64,000 nucleotides of DNA from Streptomyces viridochromogenes (GTDB taxonomy: Bacteria > Actinomycetota > Actinomycetes > Streptomycetales > Streptomycetaceae), in assembly GCF_001270495.1 (NCBI RefSeq), contig NZ_LGUR01000222.1:1-64000 (forward strand), read 5' to 3'. Numbering within the stretch: the first letter of the stretch is position 1; each line of letters begins with the position of its first letter. Made by a program: the position numbers and the translations under genes. Below are positions 8,284 through 17,825 of this stretch, piece by piece. The notes beneath the pieces were generated by a model. The model searched no databases. It had not been told where the DNA came from and saw only the letters and a list, made by a program, of their open reading frames with translations.

Positions 8284-8967
8284 ATGTACGACCTCAGAAG
8301 CGTCACCAAGCGCTACACCCGAGGCAAGGACACCGTCCACGCCCTCGACGGAGTCGATCTCACCATCGCCGACGGCGACCGGCTCGTCATTCAGGGCCCC
8401 ACCGGCGGCGGCAAGTCCACCCTCCTTCAGATGCTGGGCGGACTCGACCGGCCCACCGCAGGTGAAGTCGTCCTCGACGGCACCGACTTGGCCAAGCTCT
8501 CCGAAGCCCGGCTGACAAGAGTCCGCAGTGAGAACATCGGCTTCGTCTTCCAGTCCTTCAACCTCATCCCCACCCTCACCGCACAGGAGAACGTCGAGAC
8601 CGCCCTCGTCCCCCTCGGCGTGAAGCCGAAGGAACGGCGCGAACGGGCCGCCGAGGCACTCGAGTCGGTCGGGCTGGGGGAGCGGCTCGGACACCTGCCC
8701 TCCGAGATGTCCGGAGGACAGCAACAGCGCGTCGCCATCGCCCGCGCACTCGTCAAGCAGCCCAAGGTGCTGCTCGCCGACGAACCCACCGGAAACCTCG
8801 ACGAGTCGATGCGCGACGAGATCATGGACGTACTCGAACGCATGTGGAAGGAACTCGGTTTGACCTTCGTCATGGTCACCCACGACTCGGCGATCGCGAA
8901 AAAGGCCCCACGCGTGGCGACCATCCGCAAGGGACGCATCAGTGTCAAGGAGAACGCGGGGGCGTAA
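8284..8967 (+). CDS. ABC transporter ATP-binding protein (MacB/LolD type)
   Basis: 227-residue cytosolic ATPase powering the permease encoded upstream. Walker A is GPTGGGKST (Lys44), the ABC signature MSGGQQQR, and Walker B VLLADEPTGN; the switch histidine lies in MVTHD near residue 199. The GPTGGGKST P-loop (Gly for Ser) is common in this subfamily. Length is normal. ATG 8284 is preceded by CAGGAGCAC. It is in the same orientation as the permease and probably co-transcribed despite the repeat-filled gap. Confidence 0.93.
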   Translation: MYDLRSVTKRYTRGKDTVHALDGVDLTIADGDRLVIQGPTGGGKSTLLQMLGGLDRPTAGEVVLDGTDLAKLSEARLTRVRSENIGFVFQSFNLIPTLTAQENVETALVPLGVKPKERRERAAEALESVGLGERLGHLPSEMSGGQQQRVAIARALVKQPKVLLADEPTGNLDESMRDEIMDVLERMWKELGLTFVMVTHDSAIAKKAPRVATIRKGRISVKENAGA

Positions 8968-9160
8968 CCCGGCGACTGCGTAACGGAGTTCGCGCCGTCG
9001 CGTAACAGTCGTCCGGCGTGCTTCTTACCTTCTTCTCATGTATTGGCTGCCTGATCACCCCTCGGCATACTGCGTATTCCGGGGGGTGACGCGCATGCGT
9101 ACGTGACTTCCTCCGGCCGGGTGAACGGGAATTCGCCCGGACCTTCTGCAAGGGGGAAAC

Positions 9161-12100
9161 TTGCGCAGAAAAGTCAAAAGAGTATGCGCCGCCTCTGTCG
9201 CCACGGCGGCGGCCGTCGCCCTCGCCGCGGGCATGACCAGCCCGGCGTCGGCCGAACCGGAGCAGCGCCCGTCCGGCGCCGCTGCCTCGCCCACGTCCCC
9301 GCACCGCATCACCCTGATCACGGGTGACCGGGTCTCCGTCGACTCCAAGGGCCGGGTGGTCGGCCTGGAGCGGGCGAAGGGGCGCGAGAACATAGCCGTG
9401 AAGATCCGGAAGGCCGACGGGCACACGCTCGTGATCCCGGCCGACGCGGCCCAGCTGGTCGCCGCGGGCAAGCTCGACCAGCGGCTGTTCGACATCACCG
9501 AACTCAACAAGTCCGCGACCCGAACCTCCCAGGCCAAGGGCCTGAAGGTCATCGTCGGCTACCAGGGCGGAGCGGCCGGCGCCAAGGCGGACGTCCGTGA
9601 CGCGGGCAAGCTCCGCCGCACCCTGAAGTCCCTGAACGCGGACGCGGTGCAGACCCCGCACCAGGACACGCCCGAACTGTGGGACGCGCTCACCAACGGC
9701 GACCGGACGGCCTCCGGCATCGCGCACGTCTGGCTCGACGGCGTCCGCAAGGCCAGCCTCGACACGTCCGTGGCGCAGATCGGCGCCCCCAAGGCGTGGT
9801 CGGCCGGCTACGACGGCAAGGGCGTCAAGATCGCCGTCCTGGACACCGGCGTGGACGCCACCCACCCGGACCTCAAGGACCAGGTGATCGCGGCCAAGAA
9901 CTTCACCCCGGCCGCCACCACGGACGACAAGGTCGGCCACGGTACGCACGTCGCGTCCATCGCGGCAGGCACCGGTGCCAAGTCCGGCGGCAAGTACAAG
10001 GGTGTGGCGCCCGGTGCCGACATCCTCGCCGGCAAGGTCCTCGACGACACCGGCTCCGGTGACGACTCCGGCATCCTCGCCGGCATGGAGTGGGCCGCCG
10101 AACAGGGCGCCCAGATCGTCAACATGAGCCTCGGCGGCGGCGACACCCCGGAGATCGACCCGCTGGAGGCGGCGGTCAACAAGCTGTCCGCCGAGAAGGG
10201 GATCCTGTTCGCGATCGCGGCGGGCAACTCCGGGCCGGAGACGGTCGGTTCGCCGGGCAGCGCGGACGCCGCGCTCACGGTCGGCGCCGTCGACGACAAG
10301 GACGTCCTCGCTCCCTGGTCCAGCACCGGCCCGCGGGTCGGCGACGGCACGATCAAGCCCGACGTGACCGCGCCGGGCGTGGCCATCACGGCGGCGTCCG
10401 CCAAGGGCAGCCTCATCGAGCAGGAGGTCGGCGAGAACCCGCCCGGCTACCTGACCATCGAGGGCACGTCGATGGCGACCCCGCATGTCGCGGGCGCGGC
10501 GGCGATCCTCAAGCAGCAGCACCCGGACTGGACGTACGCCGAGCTGAAGGGCGCGCTGACCGGTTCCACCAAGGGCGGCAAGTACACGCCGTTCCAGCAG
10601 GGTTCGGGCCGGATCCAGGTCGACAAGGCCATCAAGCAGAGCGTGATCGCCGACCCGGTGTCGGTGAGCTTCGGTGTGCAGCAGTGGCCGCACACCGACG
10701 ACAAGCCGGTCAGCAAGGAGCTGACGTACCGCAATCTCGGTACGAAGGACGTCACGCTCACGCTGGCCGCGACGGCCACCAACCCCAAGGGCCAGGCGGC
10801 CCCCGAGGGCTTCTTCAAGCTCGGTGCGACGAAGGTGACGGTCCCGGCGGGCGGCAAGGCATCCGTCGACTTCACCGTCGACACCAGGCTGGGCGGCACC
10901 GTCGACGGCGCCTACTCCGCTTATGTGACGGCGACGGGCGGCGGGCAGAGCGTCCGTACGGGCGCCGCGGTGCAGCGCGAGATCGAGTCGTACGACGTCA
11001 CCGTCCAGCACATCGGCAAGGACGGCAAGCCGGCCCCGGAGTACCTCACGGACCTGTTCGGCTACTCCGACCTGGCGAAGGACCGCTACTACCAGGTGCC
11101 GCTCGCCGAGGCCGGCACCACGAAGATGCGGCTGCCCAAGGGCACGTATCTGCTGGACGCCTGGATCGCCAAGGACTGGGTGAACATGGAGGGCGGCCTC
11201 GACTGGCTGGTCCAGCCGAAGCTGAGCGTCACCAAGAACACCTCGGTGACGATCGACGCCCGCACGACCAGGTCGGCCGACATCACGGTGCCGGACACGC
11301 AGGCCAAGCAGGTGCTCGCCAGCACGAACTACTTCTACGCCCCGGCGGTCGTCAGCATCGGTGCCGTGCACGACTCCTTCGCCAACCTGCGCCTGGCACA
11401 CCTGGGCCCGGAGGTCGCGAGCGGTCTCACCCAGACCTGGAACGGGCAGTGGACCAAGGGTGCCGACACCGAGTACGACGTCGCCACCACCGCCAAGGTC
11501 AAGAAGATCCAGGGCGACAAGGTCCGCCACTTCAAGGCGGCCGAGCTGGCCAAGGTGAAGAACAACCTCGGTGCCGCGGCTCCCGGCAAGACCGGTGGGC
11601 TGCTGCCCTTGGGCGTCTTCCCCGACGACGTCGTCTTCGCCGCGCCGGTCGAGCAGAAGCTGCCGGGCTCGCGGACGGTGTACCTGTCGACGTCGGACAA
11701 GGTCCAGTGGACGTTCGACCTGGAGCAGTACGCCGGTAAGGACGCGGACGGCTTGTCGATCGTCGACGCGTACTACACGCTGGGCACGCCGCAGACCTTC
11801 AAGGCGGGCCAGAGCTACTCGAAGACCTTCAACACGGCGGTCTTCGGCCCGCACATCAACAAGGAGTTCGGTCTGTTCCGGGAGGGCAACGAGATCTACG
11901 GCTCGCTGCCGCTGTTCGCCGACGCCAACAAGCACGCGGGCTCGTCCGAGTTCACCGCGGTGACCACCAACCTGTACCGCAACGGCACCAAGGTCGGCAC
12001 CAACGAAGACCCGCTGTTCGGTGAGCCGTTCAAGGTCCCGGCCGGGGACGCCGAGTACAAGCTGACGACCTCGGTCAAGCGGAGCGTCAAGGTCGCGGCG

Positions 12101-12469
12101 GCCTCCACGCGGATCGACGCGAGCTGGACCTTCCGCTCCAAGAAGCCGTCCACCGACCAGGTCACGCTTCCGGCCTCCACGGTTCGCTTCAACGCCAAGA
12201 CGGGCCTGGACAGCCGGGTCGAGGCGGACAAGAAGGTGACGTTCCCGGTCACCGTCGTGGGCTCGGCCGCGGGCAGCAACCTGAAGTCGCTGCATGTGTA
12301 CGTGTCGTACGACTACGGCCAGAGCTGGAAGAAGCTCGACGTCAGGAACGGCAAGATCACCGTGAAGAACCCGGCGAAGGGGAAGGCCGTCTCCTTCCAC
12401 GCCAAGATCGCCGACAAGAAGGGCAACAAGTCGACGATCTCGATCTACAACGCGTATTACGGCAAGTGA
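9161..12469 (+). CDS. Secreted subtilisin-like serine protease (S8), 1102 residues
   Basis: Large extracellular endopeptidase. A Sec signal peptide (basic MRRKVKR then an Ala/Val-rich core, cleavage probably after ASA near residue 31) precedes an inhibitor-like propeptide (about 45-190) and a subtilase catalytic domain (about 215-470) with Asp228 in VLDTGVD, His260 in GHGTHV and Ser437 in GTSMATPH. About 600 residues follow, made of beta-rich modules typical of actinobacterial S8 proteases of this length, ending without an anchor. The start is TTG 9161, the only start before the signal peptide in this frame, with AGGGGGAAAC just upstream. The catalytic triad is intact. A terminator hairpin lies after the stop. 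Confidence 0.93.
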   Translation: MRRKVKRVCAASVATAAAVALAAGMTSPASAEPEQRPSGAAASPTSPHRITLITGDRVSVDSKGRVVGLERAKGRENIAVKIRKADGHTLVIPADAAQLVAAGKLDQRLFDITELNKSATRTSQAKGLKVIVGYQGGAAGAKADVRDAGKLRRTLKSLNADAVQTPHQDTPELWDALTNGDRTASGIAHVWLDGVRKASLDTSVAQIGAPKAWSAGYDGKGVKIAVLDTGVDATHPDLKDQVIAAKNFTPAATTDDKVGHGTHVASIAAGTGAKSGGKYKGVAPGADILAGKVLDDTGSGDDSGILAGMEWAAEQGAQIVNMSLGGGDTPEIDPLEAAVNKLSAEKGILFAIAAGNSGPETVGSPGSADAALTVGAVDDKDVLAPWSSTGPRVGDGTIKPDVTAPGVAITAASAKGSLIEQEVGENPPGYLTIEGTSMATPHVAGAAAILKQQHPDWTYAELKGALTGSTKGGKYTPFQQGSGRIQVDKAIKQSVIADPVSVSFGVQQWPHTDDKPVSKELTYRNLGTKDVTLTLAATATNPKGQAAPEGFFKLGATKVTVPAGGKASVDFTVDTRLGGTVDGAYSAYVTATGGGQSVRTGAAVQREIESYDVTVQHIGKDGKPAPEYLTDLFGYSDLAKDRYYQVPLAEAGTTKMRLPKGTYLLDAWIAKDWVNMEGGLDWLVQPKLSVTKNTSVTIDARTTRSADITVPDTQAKQVLASTNYFYAPAVVSIGAVHDSFANLRLAHLGPEVASGLTQTWNGQWTKGADTEYDVATTAKVKKIQGDKVRHFKAAELAKVKNNLGAAAPGKTGGLLPLGVFPDDVVFAAPVEQKLPGSRTVYLSTSDKVQWTFDLEQYAGKDADGLSIVDAYYTLGTPQTFKAGQSYSKTFNTAVFGPHINKEFGLFREGNEIYGSLPLFADANKHAGSSEFTAVTTNLYRNGTKVGTNEDPLFGEPFKVPAGDAEYKLTTSVKRSVKVAAASTRIDASWTFRSKKPSTDQVTLPASTVRFNAKTGLDSRVEADKKVTFPVTVVGSAAGSNLKSLHVYVSYDYGQSWKKLDVRNGKITVKNPAKGKAVSFHAKIADKKGNKSTISIYNAYYGK

Positions 12470-12496
12470 TCCGGTGGCGGATATCTGAGCCATGAG

Positions 12497-12537
12497 CGAA
12501 CCGCCCGCCGGAAGTGCAGCTTCCGGCGGGCGGTTCG
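12497..12537. terminator. Strong hairpin terminator after the subtilase
   Basis: Perfect 18-bp stem (12497-12514 with 12520-12537; begins CGAACCGCCCGCCGGAAG) with loop TGCAG, 27 bases past the protease stop and 15 bases before the next start. Confidence 0.85.
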
Positions 12538-12552
12538 TGTTTCCGTGAGGCC

Positions 12553-13323
12553 ATGACGGCTCACACGGTGGAGTACATCCGGTACCGCGTTCCCGAGCAG
12601 CAGTCGGCGGAGTTCCTGTCCGCCTACACCCGTGCCGCGGCCCAGCTGGCCGCGTCCGAGCACTGTGTCGACTATGAACTCGCCCGCTGCGAGGAGGACT
12701 TCGAGCACTACGTCCTGCGCATCACCTGGACGTCGACGCAGGACCACATGGAGGGCTTCCGCGAGTCGGAGCTGTTCCCCGACTTCCTCGCCGAGATCCG
12801 CCCCTACGTCCCGTACATCCAGGAGATGCGCCACTACAAGCCGACGACGGTCCGCGGCGCGGGCGCGTCGGTGCCCACGCTCTACGCCTGGGCGGGCGGA
12901 GCGGAGGCATTCGCCCGCCTGACGTCGGTCTTCTACGACAAGGTCGTCAAGGACGACCTCCTGGCCCCGCTCTTCGCGGGCCTTGACCCCGCCCATGCGG
13001 AACATGTGGCCCGCTGGCTCGGCGAGGTGTTCGGCGGCCCGCCCGCCTACTCCGAGACCCAGGGCGGTCACGGCCACATGGTCTCCAAGCACATGGGCCG
13101 CGGCATCACCGAGCCGCAGCGCCGCCGCTGGGTCAACCTCATCCAGGACGCGGCGGACGAGGCGGGCCTGCCGACGGACGCGGAGTTCCGCTCGGCGTTC
13201 CTGGCGTATGTGGAGTGGGGGACACGGCTGGCGGTGTACTTCTCGGGTCCGGACGCGGTGCCACCGGTGGAGCAGCCGGTCCCGCGGTGGAACTGGGGGG
13301 CGGCACCGCCGTACCAGGGGTGA
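12553..13323 (+). CDS. Truncated haemoglobin fused to ABM-type monooxygenase domain
   Basis: 256-residue cytosolic fusion. Residues 1-95 form an antibiotic-biosynthesis-monooxygenase (ABM) ferredoxin-like domain. Residues about 110-240 are a group II truncated haemoglobin, with the haem-binding region GGHGHMVSKHMGRGI, in which the SKH histidine is the likely proximal ligand, and the tail WGTRLAVYF. This architecture was described for an S. avermitilis protein, so it is a known chimera. The role may be O2/NO chemistry or oxidative detoxification; no biosynthetic genes surround it. Start ATG 12553 lies after the preceding terminator; an upstream in-frame start would fall inside the hairpin. Confidence 0.88.
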   Translation: MTAHTVEYIRYRVPEQQSAEFLSAYTRAAAQLAASEHCVDYELARCEEDFEHYVLRITWTSTQDHMEGFRESELFPDFLAEIRPYVPYIQEMRHYKPTTVRGAGASVPTLYAWAGGAEAFARLTSVFYDKVVKDDLLAPLFAGLDPAHAEHVARWLGEVFGGPPAYSETQGGHGHMVSKHMGRGITEPQRRRWVNLIQDAADEAGLPTDAEFRSAFLAYVEWGTRLAVYFSGPDAVPPVEQPVPRWNWGAAPPYQG

Positions 13324-13331
13324 CGAGCGCG

Positions 13332-13715
13332 TCAGCCGCCGCTGCCGTACGGCCTCGTCAGGATCTCCAGGTTGTGGCCGTTCGGGTCCTCGAAGTATGT
13401 GCCGCGGCCGCCGTCGTTGTGGTTGATCTCGCCGGTGCGGCGGTGGTGCGGGTCGGCCCAGTAGGTCAGGCCGGCCGCCTGGATTCGGGCGAAGATCGTG
13501 TCGAAGTCGTCCTCCGACACCAGGAACGCGTAGTGCTGCGGCGTGATGGTGTCGGGTGAGTCCATGTAGTCCAGGGTCACACCGTTGGGGATCTCGACCG
13601 GGATGAACGGGCCGTACTGCGGGCTCACCTCCAGGCCGAGGATGTCGGCGAGAAACCGGGCCGATGTCCTCTTGTCGTGCGCGGCGACGATGGTGTGGTT
13701 GAGCTGGACGGTCAT
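13332..13715 (-). CDS. VOC/glyoxalase-fold protein
   Basis: 127-residue protein of the vicinal-oxygen-chelate family, made of two beta-alpha-beta-beta-beta modules. Visible features are the opening LNHTIVAAHD, the central HYAFLV and the C-terminal FEDPNGHNLEILT, which carry the usual metal-ligand His/Glu positions. Start at 13715 (MTVQLNHT) matches the family N-terminus; the longer frame to 13790 adds non-homologous residues. Convergent with the haemoglobin fusion, 8 bases between stops. The substrate cannot be told from sequence; lyase, dioxygenase or resistance roles occur in the family. Confidence 0.85.
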   Translation of the reverse strand: MTVQLNHTIVAAHDKRTSARFLADILGLEVSPQYGPFIPVEIPNGVTLDYMDSPDTITPQHYAFLVSEDDFDTIFARIQAAGLTYWADPHHRRTGEINHNDGGRGTYFEDPNGHNLEILTRPYGSGG

Positions 13716-13872
13716 CGGGGCTGCCTCCTCGTGTGCACGGTTCGGTCGGGCTCCTGACCTCACGCTAGGCAGGGTCGCCGCACGGCACATCGGTCCTGAG
13801 TAGGGGCCGGTTCTAGTCCTCCGGTACTCCGCCTACGGAGCCGACCGTTCCGCATGAGATCGACCGGGTTAA

Positions 13873-14997
13873 GGGATCGCCCTCGGCCTCGCGAACGGCT
13901 TCGGCGGCCATGTCTGGTACGCCTTCGCCGGTGCCGTCGTCGCCGCGTGCCTGGTGTACGGCATCGCGGCACGGGGGCGGGGTGGCGCGTCGCCGGTGAA
14001 GCTGGCGCTGGCGGGGACTGCGCTGTCGGCGATGACGGCCGGTGCCACGACCGTCGTCCTGACCTCCAGCTCGGCCACGCTCGACCAGTTCCGGTTCGGG
14101 CAGGTGGGCGCGTTGAGCGGGCGGGACGCGGGGACGGTCGTCCGCATGCTGCCGTTCCTCGTCGTCAACGAGCTGCGCGTCCCGCGTATCGCCGTCGGTG
14201 CCCTCGTGGGCGCCGCCCTCGGGGCGGCCGGGGCGCTGGTGCAGACCGTGACGCGGAATCCGCTGGCAGGTCCCGATGTGATCGGTGTCGGGCACGGGGC
14301 CGCAGCCGCGACCGTGCTCGCGCTGGCGACCGGCGCGGTGAGCTCGCCCAATGCCCTGCCCCTCGTCTCCGTGCTCGGCGGGCTCGTCGCGGCCGCCCTC
14401 GTCTACATGCTGGCCTGGCGGCGCGGGATGCAGCCGAGCCGGTTCGTGCTCACCGGCGTCGGTATCGGTCTCGCGTTGTCGGCCGTGGTGCAGCTCTATC
14501 TCACCGACAGCGAGTTGGAGGCCGCCGAGCAGGTCAAGCTGTGGCTGACCGGGAGCCTCAACGGGCGCGGCCTGGAGCAGGCGGGGCCGCTGGCCGTCGT
14601 ACTGGTTCTCTCGCTGCCCGCCCTGGTGTGGGCGAGCCGGGCGCTGCGGCCGCTCGGGCTCGATCCCGAGACCGCGGCCGGACTCGGCGTACGGGTGGAC
14701 CGGGTGCGGCTCGGGCTCACCGTTCTCGGCGTGGTCCTCGCCGCGACGGCGACCGGGGCCGCGGGACCGATCGGGTTCGTGGCGCTGACCGCGCCCCAGC
14801 TGGCCCGGCGACTCACCCGTACGCCCCAACTCCCGCTCCTCAACGCCGCGTCGACCGGCGCGATCATCCTGGTCGCCGCCGATCTCGCCGCCCGCACCCT
14901 GCTGCCCCCGCTGGAGATCCCGGTCGGCGCGCTCACCGCGCTCGTCGGCGGGCCGTATCTGCTGTGGCTGCTGGGACGCCGTACGGCGACACGCTGA
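13873..14997 (+). pseudogene. Chimeric, N-terminally truncated FecCD siderophore permease
   Basis: The frame opens right after a TAA at 13870 and reads as the middle of a FecCD permease (GLANGFGGHVWYAFAG, then LALAGTALSAM and FRFGQVGALSGRD), up to about 14150. It then jumps to the start of a second permease (ELRVPRIAVGALVGAALGAAGALVQ, TRNPLAGPDVIG) and continues to a complete C-terminus (GPIGFVALTAPQLARRL). This is the expected product of a deletion between two tandem permease genes plus loss of the first gene's 5' end. The first usable start is GTG 13954, giving 347 residues, but no TM1 of either parent. No binding protein or ATPase gene is adjacent. It could still be translated, but transport is unlikely. 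Confidence 0.72.
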
Positions 14998-15025
14998 GGC
15001 CCCGGAGCAGTGCGGCTCCGGGGCC
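14998..15025. terminator. Bidirectional terminator
   Basis: Stem GGCCCCGGAGC/GCTCCGGGGCC (11 bp) with a 6-base loop, directly after the permease remnant stop and before the convergent dehydrogenase stop at 15046. Confidence 0.75.
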
Positions 15026-15045
15026 CTCGGTCAGGGTGATCCGAA

Positions 15046-16086
15046 TCAGATCGTCGCCGTGTCGATCACGAACCGGTACCGCACATCGCTGTCCAGCACC
15101 CGCTTGTACGCCTCGTTGATCTGGTCCGCGCTGATCACCTCGATCTCGGCGCCGAAGCCGTGCACCGCGCAGAAGTCCAGCATCTCCTGGGTCTCGGCGA
15201 TGCCGCCGATCATCGAGCCGGCGAGGGTCTTGTTGCCGCCGATGAGCGAGAACAGGTTCAGGGCGACGGGCTCTTCCGGGGCGCCCACGTTCACCAGGGC
15301 GCCGCCCGTCCTGAGCAGGCTGAGGTAGGCGCCGAAGTCCAGCGGCGCGGACACCGTGGAGAGGATCAGGTCGAAGGAGCCGGCGAGCTCCTCGAACGTC
15401 TTCGGGTCACTGGTCGCGTAGTAGTGGTCGGCGCCCAGCTTCAGCCCGTCGTCCTTCTTGCGCAGGGACTGGGAGAGGACGGTGACCTCGGCGCCGAGCG
15501 CGTGCGCGATCTTGACGCCCATGTGGCCGAGACCGCCCAGGCCGATCACGGCGACCTTCTTGCCCGGGCCCGCGCCCCAGTGCTTGAGGGGCGAGTACGT
15601 GGTGATGCCCGCGCACAGCAGCGGCGCGGCGACGTCCAGGGACAGGCCGTCGGGGATGCGGACGACGAAGTTCTCGTCGACGACGACCTTCTCCGAGTAG
15701 CCGCCGTAGGTGGGCTCGCCGTCCTTGCCGATGGCGTTGTACGTGCCGACCGAGCCGCCGGTGCAGTGCTGCTCCAGGCCCGCCTTGCAGTTGTCGCACT
15801 CACGGCAGGAGTCGACCAGGCAGCCGACGCCCACGCGGTCGCCGACCTGGTACTTCGTGACGCCCGGACCGACCTCGGAGACGATGCCGGCGATCTCGTG
15901 GCCGGGGACCATCGGGAAGATCGCCTTGCCCCAGCCCTCGTGGGCCTGGTGGATGTCGGAGTGGCAGATGCCCGCGAACTTGATGTCGATCAGCACGTCG
16001 TGCTCGCGGACGGCACGGCGCTCGATGGTGGTGCGCTCCAGCGGAGCCTTGGCGGAGGGGGCTGCGTATGCGGCGACGGAGGTCAT
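15046..16086 (-). CDS. Zinc-dependent NAD(P) alcohol dehydrogenase (YahK/CAD type)
   Basis: 346-residue medium-chain dehydrogenase that interconverts primary alcohols and aldehydes. Catalytic zinc ligands are Cys41 in GICHSD and His63 in GHE. The structural zinc site has Cys94, Cys97, Cys100 and Cys108. The nucleotide motif is GLGGLGHMG. The cinnamyl-alcohol-dehydrogenase-like layout suggests broad aldehyde reductase activity with NADPH. It is divergent from an MmyB-like regulator across 185 bases; such regulators often control the oxidoreductase next to them, so induction by the ligand of that protein is likely. Length and motifs are complete. Confidence 0.93.
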   Translation of the reverse strand: MTSVAAYAAPSAKAPLERTTIERRAVREHDVLIDIKFAGICHSDIHQAHEGWGKAIFPMVPGHEIAGIVSEVGPGVTKYQVGDRVGVGCLVDSCRECDNCKAGLEQHCTGGSVGTYNAIGKDGEPTYGGYSEKVVVDENFVVRIPDGLSLDVAAPLLCAGITTYSPLKHWGAGPGKKVAVIGLGGLGHMGVKIAHALGAEVTVLSQSLRKKDDGLKLGADHYYATSDPKTFEELAGSFDLILSTVSAPLDFGAYLSLLRTGGALVNVGAPEEPVALNLFSLIGGNKTLAGSMIGGIAETQEMLDFCAVHGFGAEIEVISADQINEAYKRVLDSDVRYRFVIDTATI

Positions 16087-16214
16087 GCCGGGGTTCTCCT
16101 AGAGGGGGTTTCACGCCCGGCTGCCTTCTGACGTCGTGTTGTCCGGCCGGGCATGGCATTCAGCCTGCTGGAATGCGCCGGAGTCACCCAGACCTCGGTT
16201 GTGCGTACGTCCGC

Positions 16215-16229
16215 TGGTCCTACCACTGG
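16215..16229. promoter_or_regulatory. Candidate operator between dehydrogenase and MmyB-like regulator
   Basis: The dyad TGGT-CCT-ACCA (16215-16225) overlaps CCA-C-TGG (16223-16229) in the divergent control region, about 45 bases before the regulator start. It is a plausible site for the regulator encoded at 16272. Confidence 0.35.
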
Positions 16230-16271
16230 CGGGGTCAGGCTCGTGCGCGTATGACCGGGAATACTTGAGGC

Positions 16272-17261
16272 ATGGACGAAAAGCCCGAATCCGTGACGGG
16301 AGCCACAGCCCCTCCCGGTACCGGCCCCGGAACGGGCCCCGGTACCGGTACCGGCCTGGACCGGCGGGCCGAGCTCAGCGAGTTTCTGCCCCCCCGCCGC
16401 GCCCGGCTGAAGCCGGAGGACCTCGGGCTGCCGGACTTCGGGCGGCACCGCAGGGTGCCGGGGCTGCGGAGGGAGGAGCTGGCGCAGCTGGCCGGTGTGT
16501 CCGTGGCGTACTACACGCGCCTGGAGCAGGGCAACGGGCGGAACGTCTCGGCGGAGGTCCTCGACGCGATCGCACGGGCGCTGCGGCTGAGCGACGCCGA
16601 GCACGCGCACCTCATGCATCTGGCGAAGCCGAAGCAGCACAAGAAGAAGCCGACGACGCGTATGGAGCAGGTGCGGCCGGCCCTGGCGCAGCTGCTGGAC
16701 TCGATCAACGACGTGCCCGCGTACATAACGGGCCGGCGCTCGGACATCCTCGCCTGGAACCGGATGGCGGCGGCGCTCTTCGGCGACTGGGCGGAACTGC
16801 CGGAGCGGGAGCGGAACTGGGCGCGGTTGGTGTTTCTCCGGCCCGAGTACCGCGATCTGTTCGTGGAGTGGGACCAGAAGGCGTCCGACATGGTCAGCTT
16901 GCTGCGCATGGACGCGGGCTGCCATCCGGACGATCCGCGGCTGTCCGCCCTCGTCGGCGAACTCTCCGTCAAGAGCGAGGAGTTCCGCCACCTGTGGGCC
17001 AGGCACGACGTCAAGGAGAAGACCTACGGCGTCAAGCACCTCCGGCATCCGCTGGTGGGCGAGCTGACCTTGAACTTCGAGTCGTTCCGCCTCACCGACG
17101 GCACGGAGCAGGGCCTGGTCACGTACCACGCGGAGCCGGGGTCGCCGTCGGCGGAGGCGTTGCGGTTGCTGGCCAGCTGGGGCGCGGATGCGGCGAAGGC
17201 GGGGGCTGGGACTGGCACGGGGTCCGGGGCCGGGACGGGGTCGGGGACCTCGGAGGCGTAG
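16272..17261 (+). CDS. MmyB-like (MLTR) transcriptional regulator
   Basis: 329 residues: an N-terminal Gly/Thr/Pro-rich tail (GTGPGTGPGTGTG, about 18-30), an XRE-type helix-turn-helix (about 55-115; VPGLRREELAQLAGVSVAYY, RLEQGNGRNVS), then the MmyB-like ligand-binding domain (about 125-305), which in a characterised homologue binds a fatty acid. The C-terminus again has Gly/Thr/Ser repeats (GAGTGTGSGAGTGSG). The order HTH-LBD and the divergent dehydrogenase are typical for the family in Streptomyces. ATG 16272 is preceded by TTGAGGC, a weak ribosome site. Probably represses or activates the dehydrogenase and itself. Confidence 0.9.
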   Translation: MDEKPESVTGATAPPGTGPGTGPGTGTGLDRRAELSEFLPPRRARLKPEDLGLPDFGRHRRVPGLRREELAQLAGVSVAYYTRLEQGNGRNVSAEVLDAIARALRLSDAEHAHLMHLAKPKQHKKKPTTRMEQVRPALAQLLDSINDVPAYITGRRSDILAWNRMAAALFGDWAELPERERNWARLVFLRPEYRDLFVEWDQKASDMVSLLRMDAGCHPDDPRLSALVGELSVKSEEFRHLWARHDVKEKTYGVKHLRHPLVGELTLNFESFRLTDGTEQGLVTYHAEPGSPSAEALRLLASWGADAAKAGAGTGTGSGAGTGSGTSEA

Positions 17262-17282
17262 GCCGGTATGCGCGCGTGCGGG

Positions 17283-17747
17283 TCAGCCCGCGCGGCCCTC
17301 GATCGCCACGGCGACGTCATCCAGATCCTTGGCGACGGCCTTGCTCACCGCTCGTGCGCCCACTCCGCCCAGAAGCTTGGCGAGCAGGCCGGTGACACCG
17401 CCGGAGGTCACGCCCGTGAACGTCATCCGGACCGTCGTCGCCGACGGGCCGTCCGGCCGCAGCTGCCACTCCGAGACGTAGTGGGTGCCATGTGACTCGG
17501 CCTCCACCACATAACGCTCGGGCGGTTCGCTGGCGGTCACCCACATCTCCTCGGTGGCTTCCTTCCCGAACATGCGCCGCGTCTCGCGCCACCGTGTACC
17601 GACGCCGAAGGCGCCGGGCGTGAGGACCTCGACGCGGGTGACTCCACTGAGCATGTGCGGCATGCCCCCCAGGTCGGTCAAAGCCTCCCACACGGGCCCT
17701 TGGCCTGCGGCGATACTCCGCTCCACGACGACGCTTCTGCTGGTCAT
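17283..17747 (-). CDS. SRPBCC (START/polyketide-cyclase fold) protein
   Basis: 154-residue single-domain protein with the Bet v1-like fold, recognisable from the opening VVVERSIAAGQGPVWEALTD, the turn VLTPGAFGVGTRW, and a long C-terminal helix (AVSKAVAKDLDDVAVAIEG). Such proteins bind hydrophobic ligands or act as cyclases. Start at 17747 (MTSRSVVV) is set by GGAGGG a few bases upstream; ATG 17756 is less likely. Its stop is 21 bases from the stop of the convergent regulator gene. Specific ligand unknown. Confidence 0.82.
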   Translation of the reverse strand: MTSRSVVVERSIAAGQGPVWEALTDLGGMPHMLSGVTRVEVLTPGAFGVGTRWRETRRMFGKEATEEMWVTASEPPERYVVEAESHGTHYVSEWQLRPDGPSATTVRMTFTGVTSGGVTGLLAKLLGGVGARAVSKAVAKDLDDVAVAIEGRAG

Positions 17748-17825
17748 GCCCTCCATGAAAGCAGCAGGGTCCGACAATCGCGCGCCCACTTCGACCAGGG
17801 TGCCCCGCCCTCCCGGCCACAGGTG

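Noticed and set aside
8945..12493. 1182-codon open frame on the minus strand opposite the subtilase
   Set aside because: Its composition is Arg/Gly/Val/Leu-rich shadow sequence, it has no domain, and the plus strand carries a complete protease with intact triad and ribosome site.
12553..12840. ABM domain as sign of an antibiotic gene cluster
   Set aside because: It is fused to a haemoglobin, and no polyketide, peptide or tailoring genes are around.
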